Origin: Erythrobacter longus
GTDB taxonomy: Bacteria > Pseudomonadota > Alphaproteobacteria > Sphingomonadales > Sphingomonadaceae
Length of the DNA: 64,000 nt
Direction of reading: 5' to 3'
NCBI RefSeq assembly: GCF_000715015.1
Contig: NZ_JMIW01000006.1
Coordinates: forward strand, 1 to 64,000
Within the stretch, counting starts at the first letter, position 1, and every line of letters begins with the position of its first letter. Both the position numbers and the translations under genes were made by a program. Under the pieces are notes generated by a model. It searched no databases. It was not told where the DNA came from and saw only the letters and a list, made by a program, of their open reading frames with translations. Of this stretch, positions 60,649 through 64,000 are shown in pieces.

Positions 60649-61004
60649 GCGTCGATGCTGCCGCAATTATTGTCCCCAATCTGCCGTGGATCATTGGCGG
60701 GGGGCTGGCATTGGGTGCCGCCGGGATTTTCGGCTGGATCCACACCACCCGCCTTCGCATCAAGCACGGCTATCCGCTTGAAGGCGCATGGGGCCAGGCG
60801 ATCAAGCCTGCGACCGATCACGAAGCGAAACAGCGCGTGACCCTGCTCACCCAAGAGAACGCCGAACTTCGCGCAGAATTGGGCGCGGTCAAAGACCGGC
60901 TCGCCAATGTCGAGCGGATCGTGACCGACGGCAGCTATCAGCTTTCAAGCGAAATCGATGGATTGCGCGCGCTGGAAAAACAGAAAGATGCTGGAACCGC
61001 CTGA
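60645..61004 (+). CDS. Array gene 4: one-helix protein with PspB/PspC-like tail
   Basis: The 119-residue protein has a membrane helix (LPWIIGGGLALGAAGIFGWI), a basic turn with RIKHGYPLEGAWGQ as in gene 3, and a coiled coil with NAELRAELGAVKDRLANVER and IVTDGSYQLSSEIDGLR. The final block is the most diverged of the full-length copies (EIDGLR in place of EIEALR). Start and stop overlap the neighbours. Confidence 0.87.
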   Translation: MSVDAAAIIVPNLPWIIGGGLALGAAGIFGWIHTTRLRIKHGYPLEGAWGQAIKPATDHEAKQRVTLLTQENAELRAELGAVKDRLANVERIVTDGSYQLSSEIDGLRALEKQKDAGTA

Positions 61005-61303
61005 TGGGTAGCGATTTTCTCATAATTGCCATCATGGTGGTTACGATTATTGCGACCGCCGGCCTGACCGTGAACGGCATTATCTCCAAGGCGACCGCCT
61101 ATTATCTTGAAAAAGATGCGCGGGCCCGGGGGTCCGACGCGGGCAACTCCAATTCACGGCAGCTTGCTGAGCGCACCGAGATGATCGAGGAACGCCTGGC
61201 GGTGCTTGAAAGGCTTGCGACAGATCGCGGCACGCTGCTGTCCGACGAGATTGAGGCGTTGCGCCTGGATGTAAGCGCACGCCGTGAGAAGGAGAACGGC
61301 TGA
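61004..61303 (+). CDS. Array gene 5: one-helix protein with PspB/PspC-like tail
   Basis: From ATG 61004, in the stop of gene 4 (TGATG), the protein has 99 residues; the longer frame from 60788 is a shadow. The membrane helix is FLIIAIMVVTIIATAGLTV. After a short linker comes AERTEMIEERLAVLERLATD and LLSDEIEALRLDV. It ends with charged RREKENG. The stop overlaps the start of gene 6 in the same TGATG manner. Confidence 0.87.
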   Translation: MGSDFLIIAIMVVTIIATAGLTVNGIISKATAYYLEKDARARGSDAGNSNSRQLAERTEMIEERLAVLERLATDRGTLLSDEIEALRLDVSARREKENG

Positions 61304-61572
61304 TGTTTGGGGCCGACACCGCTCTTGTTTTTGATGCATTGCAAATGTCGGCTGTGATCGCTGCGGTGACGGGCGGCGCGGTCTATGCTGCGATGCGTTT
61401 GCGCCGCAAATCGAAGAACCGGCGCGCGGTCGATCAAGTGGCAGGATCGGACCTTGAAGAGCGCGTGCGCGTGCTTGAACGGATCGCAACCGATCGCTCG
61501 ATTGATCTGGCTGAGGAAATCGAGGCGCTGCGCAGGCCACAAGAGCAGCAGTATAAGGAGGCGTCACAATGA
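61303..61572 (+). CDS. Array gene 6: one-helix protein with PspB/PspC-like tail
   Basis: The 89-residue protein has a membrane helix (MSAVIAAVTGGAVYAAMRL) with basic RRKSKNRR on the inner side. The tail is SDLEERVRVLERIATDRSID and LAEEIEALRRP. It has the shortest coiled coil of the array, just enough for the conserved tail. It overlaps gene 7 by ATGA. Confidence 0.87.
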   Translation: MFGADTALVFDALQMSAVIAAVTGGAVYAAMRLRRKSKNRRAVDQVAGSDLEERVRVLERIATDRSIDLAEEIEALRRPQEQQYKEASQ

Positions 61573-61910
61573 GCGGCTGGGCTATTGTCGCGATTATAGC
61601 AATCGTGGTGTGGGGCATCGTTCAGACGGCCAAAGCACGCGCTGGCATCATTTCGGACGAAGACGGCAATGAGACGTATGTCGGCAGACCTGATGACGCC
61701 AATGTGCGCGCCGAGAATGAAGAGATGCGCCGCGAAATGAAGCAATTGCGCGAACGGCTGCAAGTGCTGGAGCGCATTGCCACGGACAATAACAGCCTCG
61801 ATGCACGCGAAAGGGCCCGGATTTCAGCTGAGATCGAAGCGCTTCGTGGGACGCAGGACAATGGGGTACCCCTCCCGACGTCCGCAAGTAAGAAGGAGCA
61901 GAGCCAATGA
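61569..61910 (+). CDS. Array gene 7: one-helix protein with PspB/PspC-like tail
   Basis: The 113-residue protein has a membrane helix (WAIVAIIAIVVWGIVQTA) and a soluble insertion (IISDEDGNETYVGRPDDANV). The coiled coil is NEEMRREMKQLRERLQVLER, then IATDNNSLDARERARISAEIEALR with six extra residues in the loop before the last block. The tail is GVPLPTSASKKEQSQ, with GVPL as in gene 2. It overlaps gene 8 by ATGA. Confidence 0.87.
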   Translation: MSGWAIVAIIAIVVWGIVQTAKARAGIISDEDGNETYVGRPDDANVRAENEEMRREMKQLRERLQVLERIATDNNSLDARERARISAEIEALRGTQDNGVPLPTSASKKEQSQ

Positions 61911-62161
61911 TTATGGACCCCACCCTTGTCATCACCGCTGCTTGTCTTGTCGGGATTTGCGTGGTCGCCTTTGCCCTTCTGCGCGCATGGCAAGGCTGGC
62001 TGGAATTGAAGCGTCAGGAGCTTGAGCGTGCTTCGAACAAAATCACTTCTGGTCCCGAGATCGAAGGCGGCGCGAGTGCTGGCGCAGCGCGGATCGAGCT
62101 TGCCGATATGAAAGAGCGGATCAAGAAATTGGAAGCGATTGCCAGTGGTGTAGAGCTTTAG
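61907..62161 (+). CDS. Array gene 8: one-helix protein with shortened tail
   Basis: The 84-residue protein has a membrane helix (LVITAACLVGICVVAFALL), a charged helix (WLELKRQELERASNK) and ends in ARIELADMKERIKKLEAIAS-GVEL. The PspB-like part is kept, but the protein stops before the EIEALR block found in genes 1-7. It is the last gene of the array. An imperfect hairpin (CTCCAAGC with GCTTTGGAG, 62173-62198) follows without a U-tract and might mark the 3' end. Confidence 0.83.
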   Translation: MIMDPTLVITAACLVGICVVAFALLRAWQGWLELKRQELERASNKITSGPEIEGGASAGAARIELADMKERIKKLEAIASGVEL

Positions 62162-62219
62162 GCGCTATGGAACTCCAAGCAGGGTTGAGCTTTGGAGCGC
62201 TGTGCCTACATGCACCTGC

Positions 62220-62636
62220 ATGCGCACACTTGATGACATTTTAGAAGAATACGAATTTCTCGAAGGCGATGAGCGTTACTCATTGCTGATCGAGCTGGGC
62301 CGTGAGCTTGAGGCCATGCCCGATGCTCTCAAAACCGATGCGACATTGGTGCGCGGGTGTTCTGCTGCGGTTTGGGTCTATCCAACCGATACCGCTGGTA
62401 AAGGCGCGCTGCATTTCCTCGCAGACAGCAACGCTGCGATCACCAAAGGCATTGTCGCGCTCGTGATTTCAGCGGTTCAGGACAAGCCTGCCGAGGAAGT
62501 CGCCAAGATGGATGTGGTGGGGGCGCTCGCACCCTTTGACCTTAAGAATCAGCTTTCCAGCAACCGTACACAGGGCGTTCCCAATATGATTGCGCTTGTG
62601 CAACAGCACGCGGCCCGACTGGCCACAGCGGGATAG
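62220..62636 (+). CDS. sufE: SufE, sulfur-acceptor protein for SufS
   Basis: From ATG 62220 (MRTLDDILEEYEFLEGDERY) the product has 138 residues; a GTG at 62202 in the same frame is an alternative. The family core is ELGRELEAMPDALKTDATLVRGC followed by SAAVWVYP, with the active-site Cys in RGCSAAVW. It accepts persulfide sulfur from SufS for Fe-S cluster assembly. It is not in a suf cluster here, which is common for alphaproteobacterial sufE. Confidence 0.95.
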   Translation: MRTLDDILEEYEFLEGDERYSLLIELGRELEAMPDALKTDATLVRGCSAAVWVYPTDTAGKGALHFLADSNAAITKGIVALVISAVQDKPAEEVAKMDVVGALAPFDLKNQLSSNRTQGVPNMIALVQQHAARLATAG

Positions 62637-62642
62637 CGGCGC

Positions 62643-62990
62643 TTGCGAGGCCTCTACCTCGCGGGCGGGATCGTCAGCACCGCGCTTGGCGCAATCGGCG
62701 CGGTTCTGCCGATTGTGCCGACCGTTCCCTTCCTCTTGCTTGCTGCCTTCTGCTTTGCGCGCAGCAATGAAGAATGGGAGCGCAAAATCATCGAGCACCC
62801 AACCTGGGGCCCGCAAATCATGGACTGGCGCGAGCGAAGAGCAATTTCGCGAAAAGCCAAGATCAGCGCGATTGCGACATTGGTCGCAGGCGTTGTCTTT
62901 ACCGGAATTACCCTTGGTCACCCGTGGGTTTGGATTTCGGTTGGTGCTTTGGTGATTATCGGCGGCTGGATCGCAACACGCGCTGAGTAG
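62643..62990 (+). CDS. DUF454 (YbaN-like) inner-membrane protein
   Basis: The 115-residue membrane protein reads LYLAGGIVSTALGAIGAVLPIVPTVPFLLLAAFCFARSNEEWE in the N-terminal half, with PTVPFLLLAAFCFARSS being the DUF454 hallmark, then IIEHPTWGPQIMDWRERRAI and two more helices. The only start in range is TTG 62643, six bases after the sufE stop, so translation may be coupled. Function unknown. Confidence 0.88.
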   Translation: MRGLYLAGGIVSTALGAIGAVLPIVPTVPFLLLAAFCFARSNEEWERKIIEHPTWGPQIMDWRERRAISRKAKISAIATLVAGVVFTGITLGHPWVWISVGALVIIGGWIATRAE

Positions 62991-62998
62991 GTGAGAGG

Positions 62999-63400
62999 CT
63001 AAAGCTCCGCTTCAACGCCGACCTTTTGTTCCACCGCTTCGACGGCTCCTTGGGAACGGGTCATCTCGAAGACACCCGACCACGACCCAATATTCCATAC
63101 CCCGCTGATGACTTGCCCATCGCCGCTCATCGTCCCGCGATATTGCACCGTTGACTGGTAAGAATGGTCGACTGCCTCGTAATCCTTTGAGAAACTGACG
63201 CGATGCCCCTGTCTTGATCCGTGAATGATCGCCTGCATCGTCCTGCTTCCGATCCGGTGAGGCTCGGTCACTGTTCCCGAAAATAGGCCGCTGGTCTCAT
63301 TAATCGTCGCCAGAAACGGTGTCTTGGGTCCGCCGCGAACTTCTTTGTAGGAAAACGTCCCATCCCAAGTGCCAGTCAGGTCCAGAGTATCATCGGTCAT
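62999..63400 (-). CDS. Conserved hypothetical protein, small beta-rich
   Basis: From ATG 63400 (MTDDTLDLTGTWDGTFSYKE) the product has 133 residues; a TTG at 63421 would add seven residues. The sequence is rich in alternating patterns (LTGTWDGTFSY, SGTVTEPHRIG, QYRGTMSGDGQVISGVWNIG, WSGVFEMTR) that suggest a small beta-barrel like those found in lipocalin-type or DUF proteins of unknown role. There is no signal peptide. It is just downstream of crtZ in the same direction (24 bases). Confidence 0.75.
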   Translation of the reverse strand: MTDDTLDLTGTWDGTFSYKEVRGGPKTPFLATINETSGLFSGTVTEPHRIGSRTMQAIIHGSRQGHRVSFSKDYEAVDHSYQSTVQYRGTMSGDGQVISGVWNIGSWSGVFEMTRSQGAVEAVEQKVGVEAEL

Positions 63401-63424
63401 TTGCGGGAAAGGGATGTCCAAGGG

Positions 63425-63961
63425 TCAATTCAGGGTCGTGATCCGGTTGGCCGCATCCTCGCGCGCGCTGGCGCTATCGCGCACCACCGCAACGCCCGCC
63501 TTGGCCTGCTTTTTCAGCTCAGCCTTAAGCTTGGCCGGATCGCGGGCAATGACAAAGCCAAAGCTTACGCCGCCCTCTTTACCGATGGTCGCATGGTGCA
63601 GCTTGTGGGCCTGCACCAAACGCTTGGCATAGCCTTTCTTGGGGACCCATTTGAAAAAGCGTTGGTGAACAAGGCCATCGTGCACAATCGCATAGATGAC
63701 ACCATACAGGTTCACGCCAAGCGCTGCCCACCAAAGCCACTCCCAATAGAGCGATCCGAAGATATACATCGACGCGTTGATCGTGCCGAAAACGGTGGCG
63801 TAGAGGTCGTTCTTTTCAAAGGTGTTGGTGTGCGGTTCGTGATGGTCGCGGTGCCATCCCCAGCCCCATCCGTGCATGATGTATTTGTGCGCCCACCACG
63901 CAAAAAACTCCATAAAGACGAGCGCGCCAAGCGTTACTGCGATGGCTTCGAGCCAAGTCAT
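63425..63961 (-). CDS. crtZ: Beta-carotene hydroxylase
   Basis: The 178-residue membrane protein has the four histidine clusters of CrtZ: HKYIMHGWGWGWHRDHH (residues 25-41), HDGLVHQRFF near 94 and KLHHATIG near 120. It adds hydroxyls at C3/C3' of beta-ionone rings to give zeaxanthin, consistent with the yellow-orange pigments of Erythrobacteraceae. The start ATG overlaps the stop of the gene upstream (ATGA), so it is part of a carotenoid-type operon that continues beyond the window. Confidence 0.95.
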   Translation of the reverse strand: MTWLEAIAVTLGALVFMEFFAWWAHKYIMHGWGWGWHRDHHEPHTNTFEKNDLYATVFGTINASMYIFGSLYWEWLWWAALGVNLYGVIYAIVHDGLVHQRFFKWVPKKGYAKRLVQAHKLHHATIGKEGGVSFGFVIARDPAKLKAELKKQAKAGVAVVRDSASAREDAANRITTLN

Positions 63962-64000
63962 ACCGAGGCCTGCTCCTTTACAGCCTTGTTGTCGGGCATA
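63958..64000 (-). CDS. C-terminal end of an upstream gene (runs off the window)
   Basis: On the minus strand the frame ends MPDNKAVKEQASV followed by TGA at 63960-63958, overlapping the crtZ start by four bases. The coupling suggests a gene of the same operon; crtZ is often next to phytoene synthase or desaturase genes, but 13 residues do not allow an identification. Confidence 0.4.
   Translation of the reverse strand, partial: MPDNKAVKEQASV

Overview
The window looks like a chromosomal segment of a marine alphaproteobacterium of the order Sphingomonadales, most likely Erythrobacteraceae. The reasons are GcrA, TonB receptors of the sphingomonad type, a CrtZ carotenoid hydroxylase, a GC-rich codon pattern and dispersed palindromic repeats typical of that group. 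The taxonomy is inferred from gene content only.

Positions 1-23,000 are an alginate utilisation locus. Extracellular or surface PL7 lyases (15220-16281, and a lipoprotein with a discoidin-like domain at 21461-22990) start the attack. Two TonB-dependent receptors (8421-11528, 11989-15063) should import oligomers, and PL6 and PL17 lyases (5180-7450, 3000-5183) finish depolymerisation in the periplasm. An ExuT-like MFS carrier imports the product. An SDR reductase, a KDG kinase (its first 20 codons at 61..1) and KDPG aldolase carry it into the Entner-Doudoroff pathway. A FadR-type GntR regulator sits in the middle, and a recurring ACCAATTTGGT / TTGGTATG element lies upstream of most of the genes. 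A 1630-residue autotransporter lies between the two PL7 genes, and the kdgF-like cupin is reduced to its C-terminal half.

Positions 23,300-29,100 hold a TIR-TolB_N-TPR membrane protein, a small acidic lipoprotein, a trypsin-like protease whose start overlaps the lipoprotein gene, and a SLOG plus SLATT-like membrane protein. Together they resemble nucleotide-signal or conflict-effector parts. Positions 29,200-33,200 are the four-gene Anbu peptidase cluster (ATP-grasp, alpha-E, transglutaminase, Anbu). A tRNA-Ser(CGA), hspQ, an ABC-2 permease, gcrA and some conserved genes of unknown function follow.

Positions 38,700-55,000 keep the classical order rimP-nusA-ylxR-infB-rbfA-truB-rpsO-pnp (minus strand), but infB, rbfA and truB are separated by a thioesterase, DUF1697, a small secreted protein, YceI, an AbgT transporter, thymidine kinase, a site-2 protease, an acetyltransferase and several repeat elements. 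These include a 268-bp MITE-like element that supplies the stop codons of both neighbours, and a palindromic repeat read in frame inside truB.

Positions 56,400-62,160 are a phage-shock (Psp) region: pspF, a clear sigma-54 promoter, a 57-codon ORF, an N-terminally extended pspA, pspB, pspC, and then eight consecutive, mostly overlapping small genes. Each of the eight encodes one N-terminal membrane helix plus a PspB/PspC-like tail. This expanded Psp operon is the best candidate here for an undescribed system. The window ends with sufE, a DUF454 gene, a hypothetical gene, crtZ and the tail of an upstream gene.
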